Shown: piece after piece, positions 50,227-59,416 of the stretch
Layout: each line of letters opens with the position of its first letter
How positions within the stretch are numbered: the first letter of the stretch is position 1
Source of the DNA: Tabrizicola oligotrophica
GTDB taxonomy: Bacteria; Pseudomonadota; Alphaproteobacteria; Rhodobacterales; Rhodobacteraceae
Assembly: GCF_011008935.1 (NCBI RefSeq)
Contig: NZ_JAAIVJ010000001.1
Coordinates: 310,001-374,000 of the forward strand
Direction of reading: 5' to 3'
Length of the DNA: 64,000 nt
The notes under the pieces: model-generated
Told to the model about the DNA's origin: nothing
The model's database searches: none
Seen by the model: only the letters and a program-made list of their open reading frames with translations
Position numbers and translations under genes: made by a program

Positions 50227-51165
50227 ATGAGCTGGAACCCCCTTCTTGACCCGACTGTGCCGATTGGCAATGCGGTGGATGCCATCGAAACCGTGATCGT
50301 GCCGCGGGCGCGCGACCTTGGCGGCTTCGAGGTGCGCCGGGCGCTGCCGTCAGTCGCCCGCCAGATGGTCGGCCCCTTCATCTTCTTTGACCAGATGGGC
50401 CCGGCCGAGTTCCTGACCGGGCAGGGCATCGACGTGCGGCCGCATCCCCATATCGGGCTGGCGACCGTCACCTATCTCATGAAAGGCCGGATGCATCACC
50501 GCGACAGCCTTGGCACCGACCAGTGGATCACCCCCGGCGAGGTGAACCTGATGACGGCGGGTCATGGCATCACCCATTCGGAACGCACTGACGGGCCGAT
50601 GCGCACCGCGCCGCATGCGATGTTCGGGCTGCAGACCTGGCTGGCGCTGCCCCTGGATCAGGAGGACCGCGCGCCGGGCTTCCACAACGCGCCCGAGGCC
50701 GCGCTTCCGCTGCTCGAGGGCGAGGGCAAGACCGTGCGGCTGATTCTGGGCAGCGCCTGGGGCGAAACCGCACCGGTGCCGACTGCCTCGGAAACTGTCT
50801 ATGCCGATGCCACCCTTGCGCCCGGCGCAAGCCTGCCCCTGCCGGACAATCACGAGGACCGCGGGGTCTATATCCTGTCCGGCTCGGTAACGTCGGGCGG
50901 GGTTCCCTATGAGGCGGGGCGGATGCTGGTGTTCCGTCCGGGCGATGCGGTTGCGGTCACGGCAGGCGGGCAGGGCGCGCGGCTGATGGTGCTGGGCGGG
51001 GCCACGATGGAAGGGCCGCGGCATATCTGGTGGAACTTCGTCGCCTCCTCGAAAGAGCGGATCGAGGCGGCGAAAGAGGCCTGGCGGGCGGGCGACTGGG
51101 CGCATGGCCGCTTCCACCTGCCGCCCGGCGATGCGGCCGAATTCATCCCCGCGCCCGAGCGGTGA
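50227..51165 (+). CDS. Pirin-family cupin protein
   Basis: 312 residues. Pirins are iron-binding double-cupin proteins; some have quercetin dioxygenase activity, others bind regulatory or metabolic partners. The N-terminal metal site is in RPHPHIGLATVTYLMKGRMHHRDSLG and GHGITHSER, with the three His and one Glu pattern in place. The second cupin (NHEDRGVYILSGSVTSGGV, GRMLVFRPGDAVAVTA) lacks metal ligands as usual. GGAG lies 6 bases upstream of the ATG. It stands alone between tRNA genes. Function in this organism is unknown. Confidence 0.9.
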   Translation: MSWNPLLDPTVPIGNAVDAIETVIVPRARDLGGFEVRRALPSVARQMVGPFIFFDQMGPAEFLTGQGIDVRPHPHIGLATVTYLMKGRMHHRDSLGTDQWITPGEVNLMTAGHGITHSERTDGPMRTAPHAMFGLQTWLALPLDQEDRAPGFHNAPEAALPLLEGEGKTVRLILGSAWGETAPVPTASETVYADATLAPGASLPLPDNHEDRGVYILSGSVTSGGVPYEAGRMLVFRPGDAVAVTAGGQGARLMVLGGATMEGPRHIWWNFVASSKERIEAAKEAWRAGDWAHGRFHLPPGDAAEFIPAPER

Positions 51166-51259
51166 TTTTCCCCGGCTTTCCAACCGCTTTCCCGCTTGAC
51201 GCCGCCGCGCCCCTTCCGTAATACCCACCCCACGCCGGGGCGACCCGGAAAGACGATGC

Positions 51260-51336
51260 GCGGTGGTAGCTCAGTCGGTTAGAGTACCGGCCTGTCACGC
51301 CGGGGGTCGCGGGTTCGAGCCCCGTCCACCGCGCCA
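51260..51336 (+). tRNA. tRNA-Asp (anticodon GTC), copy 1
   Basis: 77 bases with encoded CCA. Acceptor GCGGTGG pairs with CCACCGC, discriminator G, anticodon loop CTGTCAC. Identical over its whole length to copy 2. As a GUN tRNA it is a substrate of the tgt product encoded at 44041. Confidence 0.96.
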
Positions 51337-51366
51337 GTTTTTCCAATCCCCTGAACGTGCCCATGC

Positions 51367-51443
51367 GCGGTGGTAGCTCAGTCGGTTAGAGTACCGGCCT
51401 GTCACGCCGGGGGTCGCGGGTTCGAGCCCCGTCCACCGCGCCA
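51367..51443 (+). tRNA. tRNA-Asp (anticodon GTC), copy 2
   Basis: 77 bases, identical to copy 1 and separated from it by 30 bases, so likely processed from one transcript. A hairpin terminator follows 7 bases later. Confidence 0.96.
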
Positions 51444-51450
51444 CTTCCTC

Positions 51451-51475
51451 AAAGCCCCCCTTGCGGGGGCTTTTT
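51451..51475 (+). terminator. Intrinsic terminator after tRNA-Asp pair
   Basis: AAAGCCCCC pairs with GGGGGCTTT around a 5-base loop and is followed by further T residues: a classical rho-independent terminator. Confidence 0.85.
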
Positions 51476-51560
51476 GGTTTTTGGACCTCCGGAATTTCGG
51501 GCGATTCTCTGGCCCGCAGGCAAGATGCGTTTGCTTCCCTCGTTGCCCGAGGAGCGCCGC

Positions 51561-52001
51561 TCAGAGCGTCAGGCGATAGCGGATATGGCCGTCATCTGGC
51601 GTGAAGCTGTCGTAAAGCTTGCGCGCGGCGACGTTCGTGATCTCGGTGTTCCAGTAAAGCCGGTTCCAGCCCTGCGCCCGGGCATGTTCGGCAAGGTCGG
51701 CGATCAGCGCCCGGCCCACGCCTTGCCCGCGCGCCGCGGGGTCGACGAACAGGTCTTCGAGATAACAGTCATCCCCCATCACCCAGGTCGAGGGGTGGTG
51801 TTGGTGGATGGCAAAGCCCAAGGCCCGCGCGCCGCCGTCAAAGGCCATGCGCGCCTTCATCGGGCAGGCTTGGTCCAGCAGCCTTTGCCATGTGAAATCC
51901 GTGACTTCCGAGGCGAGGTTCATGTCGTAATAGGCCAGAAACCCGGCCCAGAGCCGCCGCCATTCCGCCTCGTCCCCGGCCTCTGCCCAGCGGATCTTCA
52001 T
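51561..52001 (-). CDS. GNAT-family N-acetyltransferase
   Basis: 146 residues from an ATG that overlaps the stop of the upstream M20 peptidase gene (ATGA). The acetyl-CoA binding motif A is clear: CYLEDLFVDPAARGQGVGRALI, followed by WNRLYWNTEITNVAARKLYDS (motif B). It resembles the diamine/aminoglycoside-type GNAT subgroup, but the substrate cannot be told. Coupling to the dipeptidase suggests a shared role in peptide or amine metabolism; weak inference. Confidence 0.88.
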   Translation of the reverse strand: MKIRWAEAGDEAEWRRLWAGFLAYYDMNLASEVTDFTWQRLLDQACPMKARMAFDGGARALGFAIHQHHPSTWVMGDDCYLEDLFVDPAARGQGVGRALIADLAEHARAQGWNRLYWNTEITNVAARKLYDSFTPDDGHIRYRLTL

Positions 52002-53368
52002 GCCAGTTTCGCCAGCAGCCGCGCCCAGGAGCGGATGCCCTTGTGGAAGCATTCGAGGTCGTATTTCTCGTTCGGCGAATGGATCTGGTCATCGTCGCGG
52101 CCAAAGCCCAAGAGCATGGCATCCATCCCGAGATAGGTCTTGAAATAGCCCGCAATCGGAATCGAGCCGCCGCAGCCGACATAGGCCGCAGCGCGACCCC
52201 ATTCCTCGCCCAGAGCGGCGCGGGCGGCCTCGAAGGCGGGGTTGTCGATCGCCATGACGCCGGCGGGCGAATTGCCATGTGCCTTCCATTCCACGCTGCA
52301 ATCGGCGGGAAGCTGGGCCTCGACCCAGGCGCGGAAATGGCGCCGCAGCGCCTCGGGATCCTGATCGCCGACCAGCCGGAACGACACCTTGGCATGGGCC
52401 TCGGCCGGCAGCACGGTCTTGAACCCGTCGCCAGTATAGCCGCCCCAGATGCCGTTGATCTCGGCCGTCGGGCGCGACCAGATCATCTCCAGCGGCGTGC
52501 GGTCCTGCTCGCCCGCCGGCACCGACAGGCCGACATCGCCAAGGAAACGCGCATGGTCAAAGGCCAGCGCCTGCCATTGGCTGCGGATGGCGTCGGGCAG
52601 CTCGCTCACCCCGTCATAGAACTGCGGAATGGTGATGCGGCCGGTCGCATCATGCATGCCCGCCAGAATGCGCGACAAGACCCGGATCGGGTTCTGCGCC
52701 GCTCCGCCATACATGCCGGAATGCAGGTCTTTCGTGGCGGCGCGGAGCGTCAGTTCCTCGCCCAGAAGCCCGCGCAGCATGGTGACGATGGCCGGCGCGG
52801 TGTCTTGAAACAGGCCCGTGTCGCAGATCAGCGCGATCTCGGCCTTGAGCTCGTCCGCATTGCCCTTGAGGAAGGGGATAAGGCTTGGCGAGCCGGATTC
52901 CTCCTCGCCCTCCAGAAAGATCGTCAGGCGGCAGGGAAGCGCGCCATGCACCGCCTTCCAGGCCCGCAAGGCTTCGAGAAAGGTCATCAGCTGGCCCTTG
53001 TCATCCGAGGCGCCGCGGGCGCGGATGACCTTGCCCTTGGGGCTGTCCTGAAGTTCGGGGTCAAAGGGGTCGCGGTCCCAGAGCGACAGCGGATCAACGG
53101 GTTGCACGTCGTAGTGGCCATAGAACAACAGGTGCGGCCCGCCGGTGCCGCCATGGGCCACCACCATCGGATGACCGGGCGTCGGGCGGGCGGAGGCGTC
53201 AAAGCCCAGTGATTGCAGGTCGGCCACCAGCCAGTCGGCGGCGCGGGCGCAATCGGGCTTGAAGGCAGGATCGGTGGAAATCGACGGGATGCGCAGAAGA
53301 TCCATCAGCCGGTCCAGCGCCTGCGGCAACTGGTCGTCGATGCGGGCAAGGACGGTGTCCAGGGTCAT
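51998..53368 (-). CDS. M20-family dipeptidase
   Basis: 456 residues. A two-zinc metallopeptidase of the carnosinase/PepV-like M20 group that hydrolyses dipeptides in the cytosol. Zinc and catalytic residues are seen in LLFYGHYDVQPVDP (His, Asp), ARGASDDKGQLM (bridging Asp), FLEGEEESGSPS (catalytic Glu and ligand Glu), ICDTGLF (Asp) and IHSPNEKYDLECFHKG (His). The lid domain (KDLHSGMYGGAAQNPIRVL) is complete. The start at 53368 has GGAGAGAG upstream; a longer frame exists but covers the divergent promoter. Followed directly by a GNAT gene. Confidence 0.92.
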   Translation of the reverse strand: MTLDTVLARIDDQLPQALDRLMDLLRIPSISTDPAFKPDCARAADWLVADLQSLGFDASARPTPGHPMVVAHGGTGGPHLLFYGHYDVQPVDPLSLWDRDPFDPELQDSPKGKVIRARGASDDKGQLMTFLEALRAWKAVHGALPCRLTIFLEGEEESGSPSLIPFLKGNADELKAEIALICDTGLFQDTAPAIVTMLRGLLGEELTLRAATKDLHSGMYGGAAQNPIRVLSRILAGMHDATGRITIPQFYDGVSELPDAIRSQWQALAFDHARFLGDVGLSVPAGEQDRTPLEMIWSRPTAEINGIWGGYTGDGFKTVLPAEAHAKVSFRLVGDQDPEALRRHFRAWVEAQLPADCSVEWKAHGNSPAGVMAIDNPAFEAARAALGEEWGRAAAYVGCGGSIPIAGYFKTYLGMDAMLLGFGRDDDQIHSPNEKYDLECFHKGIRSWARLLAKLA

Positions 53369-53483
53369 GATCTCTCTCCGTTTCGTGATCCGTGGGCGGC
53401 ACCCTAACAGGCGCCGGGGGACTGTCCAGTAGCCGCGGCTTCGGCTAGAAGGGCCGCGATCGAGACCACCAAGGACTGCCGCC

Positions 53484-54047
53484 ATGTTCCGTTCCGCCTT
53501 TGCCCTTGCCATGCTGGCCGCCAGCCCGGCCCTTGCCGAACCGTTGACCGGCGAGGCCGCCAAGGCGCTGCTGTTCGCGCCGGTGACGGCCGAGGTCGAG
53601 ATTCTGGCCGAAGCCGGGTTGTCGGCCGATCATGCCGAGGCGCTGAAATCGGTGGGCGTCGGCCAGCCCTATTATGGCGCGGTGGCGATTGCGCCCGACG
53701 AGGGGCTGATGTCCGAAGCCACGGTGGCGGCGGCGAATTTCCACGACACCGCGTCGGCGGGCGTTGCGGCGCTTGCCGAGTGCGATGCCAAGAAAGTGAC
53801 GGAAACCGCCTGCGTAATCGCCGCCTATATCCGCCCCGAAGGCTGGAAAGAGGCCGGGTTCAGCCTGTCGTCCGATGCAACGGCGGCCCTGGCAGAGTAT
53901 GATGCGACCACCGGGGCGCTGGCCATCTCGCCCGCGACCGGGGCGTTCGGCACTGCCTCGGGCGAGGGCTCTGCCGAAAAGGCGGTGCAGAACTGTGGCG
54001 CCAAGAACGAAAAGGCCACCGACTGCGCCGTGGTGATCGCCCACTGA
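53484..54047 (+). CDS. Exported small protein upstream of hemA, function unknown
   Basis: 187 residues with a signal peptide (MFRSAFALAMLAASPALAE). The mature part is Ala/Glu-rich, with cysteines in ALAECDAKKVTETACVIAAY and QNCGAKNEKATDCAVV that could form two disulfides. Homologues in the same position are sometimes named after aminolevulinate synthase, but there is no PLP-enzyme fold, so such a name would come from neighbourhood only. It lies on the same strand as hemA, 192 bases upstream, with an FNR-type box in between. No function can be assigned. Confidence 0.78.
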   Translation: MFRSAFALAMLAASPALAEPLTGEAAKALLFAPVTAEVEILAEAGLSADHAEALKSVGVGQPYYGAVAIAPDEGLMSEATVAAANFHDTASAGVAALAECDAKKVTETACVIAAYIRPEGWKEAGFSLSSDATAALAEYDATTGALAISPATGAFGTASGEGSAEKAVQNCGAKNEKATDCAVVIAH

Positions 54048-54130
54048 GGTTTGATCCGCATGGCGAAAACGCTATGTCCGGATATGATGTATCGGGAAGA
54101 GACAATTTGTCCCGTTGCGCCGGGTCGATC

Positions 54131-54144
54131 TTGATGCAAGTCAA
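54131..54144. promoter_or_regulatory. FNR/FnrL-type box upstream of hemA
   Basis: TTGATGCAAGTCAA matches the FNR consensus TTGAT-N4-ATCAA at 9 of the 10 fixed positions. It is centred about 100 bases before the hemA ATG. In Rhodobacter, FnrL raises hemA expression when oxygen falls, so this is the expected site. Confidence 0.65.
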
Positions 54145-54239
54145 GGAAACCTGCTTCGGCCCGTGCGAACGACAGGGCAACGCAAGACCAGACCAAGGCT
54201 CCCGGCTTGCCTTTCAGGCCCGGACCCCAGGAGACCGCC

Positions 54240-55469
54240 ATGAACTTTGACGCCGCCCTTGATGCCGCCCTGAACCGCCTGCACGAAGAAGGCCGCTACC
54301 GCACCTTCATCGAGATCGAGCGCGAGAAGGGTCATTACCCGCACGCGGTCTGGACCAAGCCGGATGGCTCGAAAAAGGACATCACCGTCTGGTGCGGCAA
54401 TGACTATCTGGGCATGGGCCAGCACCCGGTGGTGCTGACCGCGATGCATGAGGCGCTGGAGGCCACCGGCGCAGGCTCGGGCGGCACGCGCAACATTTCC
54501 GGCACCACGGTCTATCACAAGCGGCTGGAAGCCGAGATCGCCGACCTGCATGGCAAGGAGGCGGCGCTGGTCTTTACCTCGGCCTATAACGCCAATGACG
54601 CCACGCTTTCGACGCTGCCGAAGCTGTTTCCCGGTCTCATCATCTATTCGGATGCGCTGAACCATGCCTCGATGATCGAAGGCGTGCGGCGCAATGGTGG
54701 GGCCAAGCGCATCTTCCGGCACAATGACGTGGCGCATCTGCGCGAACTGATTGCCGCCGACGACCCGGCCGCGCCGAAGCTGATCGCCTTCGAATCGATC
54801 TATTCGATGGACGGCGACTTTGGCCCGATCAAGGACATCTGCGACCTTGCTGAGGAGGTCGGCGCGCTGACCTATATCGACGAGGTGCATGCGGTGGGCA
54901 TGTATGGCCCGCGCGGGGCAGGGGTGGCGGAGCGCGACCACCAGATGCACCGCATCGACATCATCAACGCCACGCTGGCCAAGGCTTTCGGCGTGTTCGG
55001 CGGCTATATTGCTGCATCTGCAAAGATGGTGGACGCGGTGCGCTCCTATGCGCCGGGCTTCATCTTCACTACCTCGCTGCCCCCCGCTGTGGCCGCCGGG
55101 GCCGCCGCCTCGATCGCCTTCCTGAAAACGGCGGAGGGGCAGAAGCTGCGCGACGCTCAGCAACTGCACGCCCGCATCCTGAAGATGCGGCTGCGCGGTC
55201 TGGGCCTGCCGATCATCGACCACGGGTCGCATATTGTGCCGGTGCATGTCGGCAACCCCATCCATTGCAAGATGCTGAGCGACATGCTGTTGGAAGATCA
55301 CGGGGTTTACGCCCAGCCGATCAACTTCCCGACAGTGCCGCGCGGCACCGAACGGCTGCGCTTCACGCCCTCGCCGGTGCATGACGCAGGCCAGATCGAC
55401 GCGCTGGTCAAGGCCATGGACAGCCTCTGGCGGCATTGTGCGCTGAATCGTGCCGAGGTTTCCGCCTAA
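54240..55469 (+). CDS. hemA: 5-aminolevulinate synthase HemA (C4 pathway)
   Basis: 409 residues. A PLP enzyme that condenses glycine and succinyl-CoA to 5-aminolevulinate, the first step of tetrapyrrole (haem, corrin, possibly bacteriochlorophyll) synthesis in Alphaproteobacteria. Landmarks are [62 protein letters not shown] and the PLP Lys in [21 protein letters not shown] lies 7 bases before the ATG. An FNR-like site upstream suggests oxygen control. Length and sequence blocks distinguish it from related 2-amino-3-ketobutyrate ligase. Confidence 0.96.
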   Translation: MNFDAALDAALNRLHEEGRYRTFIEIEREKGHYPHAVWTKPDGSKKDITVWCGNDYLGMGQHPVVLTAMHEALEATGAGSGGTRNISGTTVYHKRLEAEIADLHGKEAALVFTSAYNANDATLSTLPKLFPGLIIYSDALNHASMIEGVRRNGGAKRIFRHNDVAHLRELIAADDPAAPKLIAFESIYSMDGDFGPIKDICDLAEEVGALTYIDEVHAVGMYGPRGAGVAERDHQMHRIDIINATLAKAFGVFGGYIAASAKMVDAVRSYAPGFIFTTSLPPAVAAGAAASIAFLKTAEGQKLRDAQQLHARILKMRLRGLGLPIIDHGSHIVPVHVGNPIHCKMLSDMLLEDHGVYAQPINFPTVPRGTERLRFTPSPVHDAGQIDALVKAMDSLWRHCALNRAEVSA

Positions 55470-55586
55470 GGCCTTTCTGCGCATGCAGAATCGCTTGCCA
55501 CGTGTTAGAAAATCTCCAATACGACAAAAAATGAGTCGCGGCTCACGCGGCTTTCTTGGGATCGACGGGGCAATGGAGCGGAACGC

Positions 55587-56801
55587 ATGATCGGGCGGAG
55601 GTTCAAGTCTCCCGCACCTGAGGCTGAGGGGCCGAAGGGGTTTGACGATTTCGACGTGCGTCTGGGCGACCTGATGCGCGGTGAGCGCGCCACCTTGGGC
55701 AAGTCGCTCCTGGATGTGCAGCGCGACCTGAAGATCAAGGCCACCTATATCGCCGCCATCGAAAATGCCGATGTCTCGGCCTTTGAAGCCCCGGGCTTCA
55801 TTGCCGGTTTCGTGCGCTCCTATGCCCGCTATCTGGGCATGGACCCCGATCAGGCCTTTGCCAAGTTCTGCCGCGAGGCGAATTTTCAGGTGGCGCATGG
55901 CATGTCCGCCGCCGCTTCCTCGGCCTCGATGAACGCCAAGCGGGCGCGGCTTGACGAAAACCGCGATCCGATCGCCAGCCCGGCGGTGGCCTTTGGCCCG
56001 GCGCGCGAAAGCTGGCATCACCGGGTGGAACCCGGCGCGCTGGGGTCTTTCGCGGTGCTGGCAGCGCTGATCCTTGCGCTTGGCTATGGCGGCTGGTCGG
56101 TGTTGCAGGAAGTGCAGCGCGTGCAACTTGCCCCCGTCGATCAGGCCCCGACTGTCGTGGCCGAGATCGACCCCCTGGGCAATGTCAAGCCGGTGGTCGC
56201 GGCCAAGCCCGCAGCCGATCCGAACGCCGTGGCCTCGGCTGCCGGTGTCACCGCCGATCCGCTGGACCGCCTGGCCCAGCCGCAGGCGCTGTCGGTTCCG
56301 GTCCTGACCTCGCGCGATGGCCCGATTGCCGCGATTGATCCGCGCACCACCGGGGCGCTTGCCGGTACCGAGGTTGCGGCGGCGGCACCTGCCGTGGCGC
56401 CCGCGACGGACGAGGCGGTGCAGGTCGTGGCCGCGGCCAATCCGGGCGTGGAAATCCTTGCCGTGCGCCCGTCCTGGGTGCAGGTTTCGGCGGCCGATGG
56501 CACGGTGCTGTTCGAAAAGATCCTTGACGCCGGCGAACGCTATGCCGTTCCGCCGTTGCAGGACGCGCCGCAGCTGCGCTCGGGCAATTCCGGCTCTATC
56601 TACTTCCTGGTGAACGGCCAGACCTTCGGGCCGGCCGCGCCGGGGGCGAATGTGGTGAAGAACGTGGCGCTCTCGGCCGCGGCGCTGACCGGCAGCTATG
56701 CCGCCGCCGATCTGTCGGGCGATGCCGATCTGGCCGAGGTGCTGAGCGTCGCTGATGCCGGTTCTACTGCGCCGGCGGCCGACGAACAACCGCTGGAATA
56801 A
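55587..56801 (+). CDS. RodZ-like transmembrane helix-turn-helix protein
   Basis: 404 residues. RodZ couples the MreB cytoskeleton to the elongation machinery. A cytoplasmic HTH_25 domain (VRLGDLMRGERATLGKSLLDVQRDLKIKATYIAAIENAD, about residues 27-70) precedes a single membrane helix (GSFAVLAALILALGYGGWSVL near residue 155), a Pro/Ala-rich periplasmic linker and a C-terminal DUF4115 beta domain (PSWVQVSAADGTVLFEKILDAGERYAVP). This order is that of RodZ. It precedes ispG, as in many Alphaproteobacteria, with a terminator between them. Confidence 0.87.
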   Translation: MIGRRFKSPAPEAEGPKGFDDFDVRLGDLMRGERATLGKSLLDVQRDLKIKATYIAAIENADVSAFEAPGFIAGFVRSYARYLGMDPDQAFAKFCREANFQVAHGMSAAASSASMNAKRARLDENRDPIASPAVAFGPARESWHHRVEPGALGSFAVLAALILALGYGGWSVLQEVQRVQLAPVDQAPTVVAEIDPLGNVKPVVAAKPAADPNAVASAAGVTADPLDRLAQPQALSVPVLTSRDGPIAAIDPRTTGALAGTEVAAAAPAVAPATDEAVQVVAAANPGVEILAVRPSWVQVSAADGTVLFEKILDAGERYAVPPLQDAPQLRSGNSGSIYFLVNGQTFGPAAPGANVVKNVALSAAALTGSYAAADLSGDADLAEVLSVADAGSTAPAADEQPLE

Positions 56802-56824
56802 TCCCGCCCTTGCGGCCTGCGCAG

Positions 56825-56852
56825 GCCCCGGTGGCATTGCCCCGGGGCTTTT
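56825..56852 (+). terminator. Hairpin with T-run between rodZ-like gene and ispG
   Basis: GCCCCGG (56825-56831) pairs with CCGGGGC (56842-56848), followed by TTTT. It may end or attenuate the rodZ-like transcript before ispG. Confidence 0.6.
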
Positions 56853-56890
56853 GCACGTCTATCTAGGGGCGACACAGAAAGGCGCTTCCC

Positions 56891-58006
56891 ATGTCGCACA
56901 ATCCGATCCGCCCCTGGCGCAACATCGACCGCCGTGTGAGCCGTCAGATCATGGTCGGCAAGGTGCCGGTGGGGGGCGATGCGCCGATTGCGGTGCAGAC
57001 CATGACCAACACCCTGACCCATGACGTCAAGGCCACGCTGGAGCAGGTGAGCCGCGCCGCCATCGCCGGGGCCGATATCGTGCGGGTCTCGACGCCGGAT
57101 GTGGAAAGCACCCGCGCCCTGCGCGAGATCTGCCGGGAAAGCCCGGTGCCGATCGTGGCCGACATCCATTTCCACTACAAACGTGCGATCGAGGCGGCCG
57201 AGGCGGGCGCGGCCTGCCTGCGCATCAACCCCGGCAATATCGGCGATGCCAAACGGGTGGCCGAGGTGGTGAAGGCCGCCAAGGACCATGGCTGTTCGAT
57301 CCGCATCGGGGTGAATGCCGGATCGCTGGAGAAACACCTTCTCGACAAATATGGCGAGCCTTGCCCGGATGCGATGGTGGAATCCGGGCTCGACCATATC
57401 AAGCTCCTGCAGGACAACGATTTTCACGACTACAAGATCTCGGTGAAGGCCTCGGATGTGTTCATGTCCGCCGCCGCCTATCAGCAACTGGCCACCGTCA
57501 CCGATGCGCCGATCCATCTGGGCATCACCGAGGCCGGTGGGCTGATTTCCGGCACGGTGAAATCGGCCATCGGGCTGGGCAATCTGCTGTGGTTCGGCAT
57601 TGGCGACACCATTCGCGTCTCGCTCTCGGCTGATCCGGTCGAGGAGGTGAAGGTCGGCTTCGAGATCCTGAAGTCGCTGGGCCTGCGCACCCGCGGCGTG
57701 CAGATCATCTCTTGCCCGTCCTGCGCCCGGCAGGGCTTTGACGTCATCAAGACGGTAGAGGCGCTGGAAAAGCGGCTGGAACACATCAAGACCCCGATCA
57801 GCCTGTCGATCATCGGCTGCGTGGTGAACGGGCCGGGTGAGGCCTTGATGACCGACATCGGCTTTACCGGCGGCGGCGCAGGGTCGGGCATGGTGTATCT
57901 GGCGGGGCGGCAGGATCACAAGCTTGGCAATGACCGGATGATCGACCATATCGTCGAACTGGTCGAGGCCAAGGCCGCCGAGATGGAAGCGGCGAAGGCC
58001 GATTAG
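56891..58006 (+). CDS. ispG: 4-hydroxy-3-methylbut-2-enyl diphosphate synthase IspG (GcpE)
   Basis: 371 residues. A [4Fe-4S] enzyme of the methylerythritol phosphate route to isoprenoids. The cluster cysteines are in [15 protein letters not shown] and [14 protein letters not shown]. The TIM-barrel part contains [17 protein letters not shown] and [18 protein letters not shown]. The single-module bacterial length is normal. It shares its last bases with the end of the converging MFS gene (the stops overlap by 4 bases). Confidence 0.96.
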   Translation: MSHNPIRPWRNIDRRVSRQIMVGKVPVGGDAPIAVQTMTNTLTHDVKATLEQVSRAAIAGADIVRVSTPDVESTRALREICRESPVPIVADIHFHYKRAIEAAEAGAACLRINPGNIGDAKRVAEVVKAAKDHGCSIRIGVNAGSLEKHLLDKYGEPCPDAMVESGLDHIKLLQDNDFHDYKISVKASDVFMSAAAYQQLATVTDAPIHLGITEAGGLISGTVKSAIGLGNLLWFGIGDTIRVSLSADPVEEVKVGFEILKSLGLRTRGVQIISCPSCARQGFDVIKTVEALEKRLEHIKTPISLSIIGCVVNGPGEALMTDIGFTGGGAGSGMVYLAGRQDHKLGNDRMIDHIVELVEAKAAEMEAAKAD

Positions 58007-59199
58007 GCCCGCGCCTTCAGCATCAGCGACAGGCCAAGCGCCCCCGCTGCATAGACCGCGACCCCGATCAGCAGCGGCAGTTGCGTGCCGTTGAACATCA
58101 GCCCGACCGGCACGGCAAGGATGACCGAGGCCACCGTGGCAATGGACGAGGTGACCGAGGCCGCCATGCCCGCGACATGGCCCAGGGGCTCCATCGCCAG
58201 CGCGTTGAGATTGCCCAGCGTCAGGCCCATGACGGCAAACAGCACGATCGACCACAGGATATGCAGGCCGAAGGCCGCCGTGCCGGGCAGGGCCTGGCTG
58301 GCGGTCAGCGCCAGGTAAAGCAGCGTCACCGCCAGCAGCACGGCATAGGTTGCCTTGACCATGCCGCGCATACCCACCCGCATCACCAGCCGCGCGTTCA
58401 GGATCGAGCCGGTCATCGAGGCGACCGCAATCACCGCAAACCAGGACGGAAAGCTTTCGGCGCGGTGGAACAGCCGGTCGAAGATGCCCTCCATCGAGGA
58501 GAGCGTGGCAAAGAGCATGCCCAGCGTCAGGGCCTGGGTGGCAATGGAAATCTGCACAAGGCGCAGCGACAGCACCTCGACGCAGGCCCGGACCAGCGGG
58601 CCAAGCGCCAGCGGACGGCGGTCCGCCGGGGCGAGGGTTTCGGGCTGGCGCAGCTGCAGCCAGCCGGCGACCAGCAGGGCAAAGACGATGTAGGCGACAA
58701 AGATCGCCTGCCAGCCGGCCAGCGCAATGACGCCTTGGCCCATCAGCGGGGCAATGGCGGGCACCAGCGTGAAGATCATCATGGCAAAGGACATGATCTG
58801 TGCCATCTCGCGCCCCTTGAAGCGGTCGCGCACCATGGCGATCGACACGGTGCGCGGCGCGGCGGCGGCGATGCCCATGAGGACACGGGCAATGAGCAGG
58901 GTTTCAAGGCTAGGCGCGGCCCAGCAGGCGGCCGCAGCGGCGATGTAGAGCGCAAAGCCGGCGAGGATGGTGGCCTTGCGCCCAAAGGCGTCGGACAGCG
59001 GCCCAGCAAAGAGCGTGCCAAGCCCCATGCCAAGGACGAAGGAGGTGATGACAAGCTGCGCCTTGTTCGGATCGTCGGGCGACAGCGCGAGGGCGATCTC
59101 GGGCAAGGCGGGCAGCATCGCGTCGATCGACAGCGCGATGGTGGCGAAGAGCAGGGCAAGCAGCGCGATGAACTCGCCGCGCGAGGGGGATTGGGGCAT
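58003..59199 (-). CDS. MFS exporter, Bcr/CflA type
   Basis: 398 residues with twelve hydrophobic segments. Proton-driven drug or metabolite exporter of the inner membrane, DHA1 group. [22 protein letters not shown] is the conserved loop 2-3 motif A, and [23 protein letters not shown] is the motif C region of Bcr/CflA proteins. The start at 59199 follows from similarity; the frame is open further into the promoter region. A GACCG-TT-CGGTC inverted repeat lies 67 bases upstream and may be a TetR-type operator. Substrate unknown. Confidence 0.9.
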   Translation of the reverse strand: MPQSPSRGEFIALLALLFATIALSIDAMLPALPEIALALSPDDPNKAQLVITSFVLGMGLGTLFAGPLSDAFGRKATILAGFALYIAAAAACWAAPSLETLLIARVLMGIAAAAPRTVSIAMVRDRFKGREMAQIMSFAMMIFTLVPAIAPLMGQGVIALAGWQAIFVAYIVFALLVAGWLQLRQPETLAPADRRPLALGPLVRACVEVLSLRLVQISIATQALTLGMLFATLSSMEGIFDRLFHRAESFPSWFAVIAVASMTGSILNARLVMRVGMRGMVKATYAVLLAVTLLYLALTASQALPGTAAFGLHILWSIVLFAVMGLTLGNLNALAMEPLGHVAGMAASVTSSIATVASVILAVPVGLMFNGTQLPLLIGVAVYAAGALGLSLMLKARA

Positions 59200-59265
59200 G
59201 TCACACCTTGGGCCACCGCAAGAGCGCGGCCCCGGGGTTGTGACGCGAAGCGGCGGCAAGGTCCA

Positions 59266-59277
59266 GACCGTTCGGTC
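59266..59277. promoter_or_regulatory. Inverted repeat upstream of MFS exporter gene
   Basis: GACCGTTCGGTC, two 5-bp arms around TT, 67 bases upstream of the MFS start. Shape and position fit a TetR-family operator, but no TetR gene is adjacent. Confidence 0.4.
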
Positions 59278-59416
59278 AAATTTCCCGCGCGTCTCCTCGT
59301 CGGACTGCGTCCGCTCGTCGTCAGGGCGGCGAAGAGGACCGCAGGTCCCGATGCGCCCGCCGCAGACCTCGCCCGGTCGCGCTTCCGTGCCTGGAATCGC
59401 AGTATCCGATGCGCGG

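Noticed and set aside
55475-55490. TTCTGCGCATGCAGAA dyad after hemA as a terminator
   Set aside because: Only a 6-bp stem with no T-run; it could be chance.
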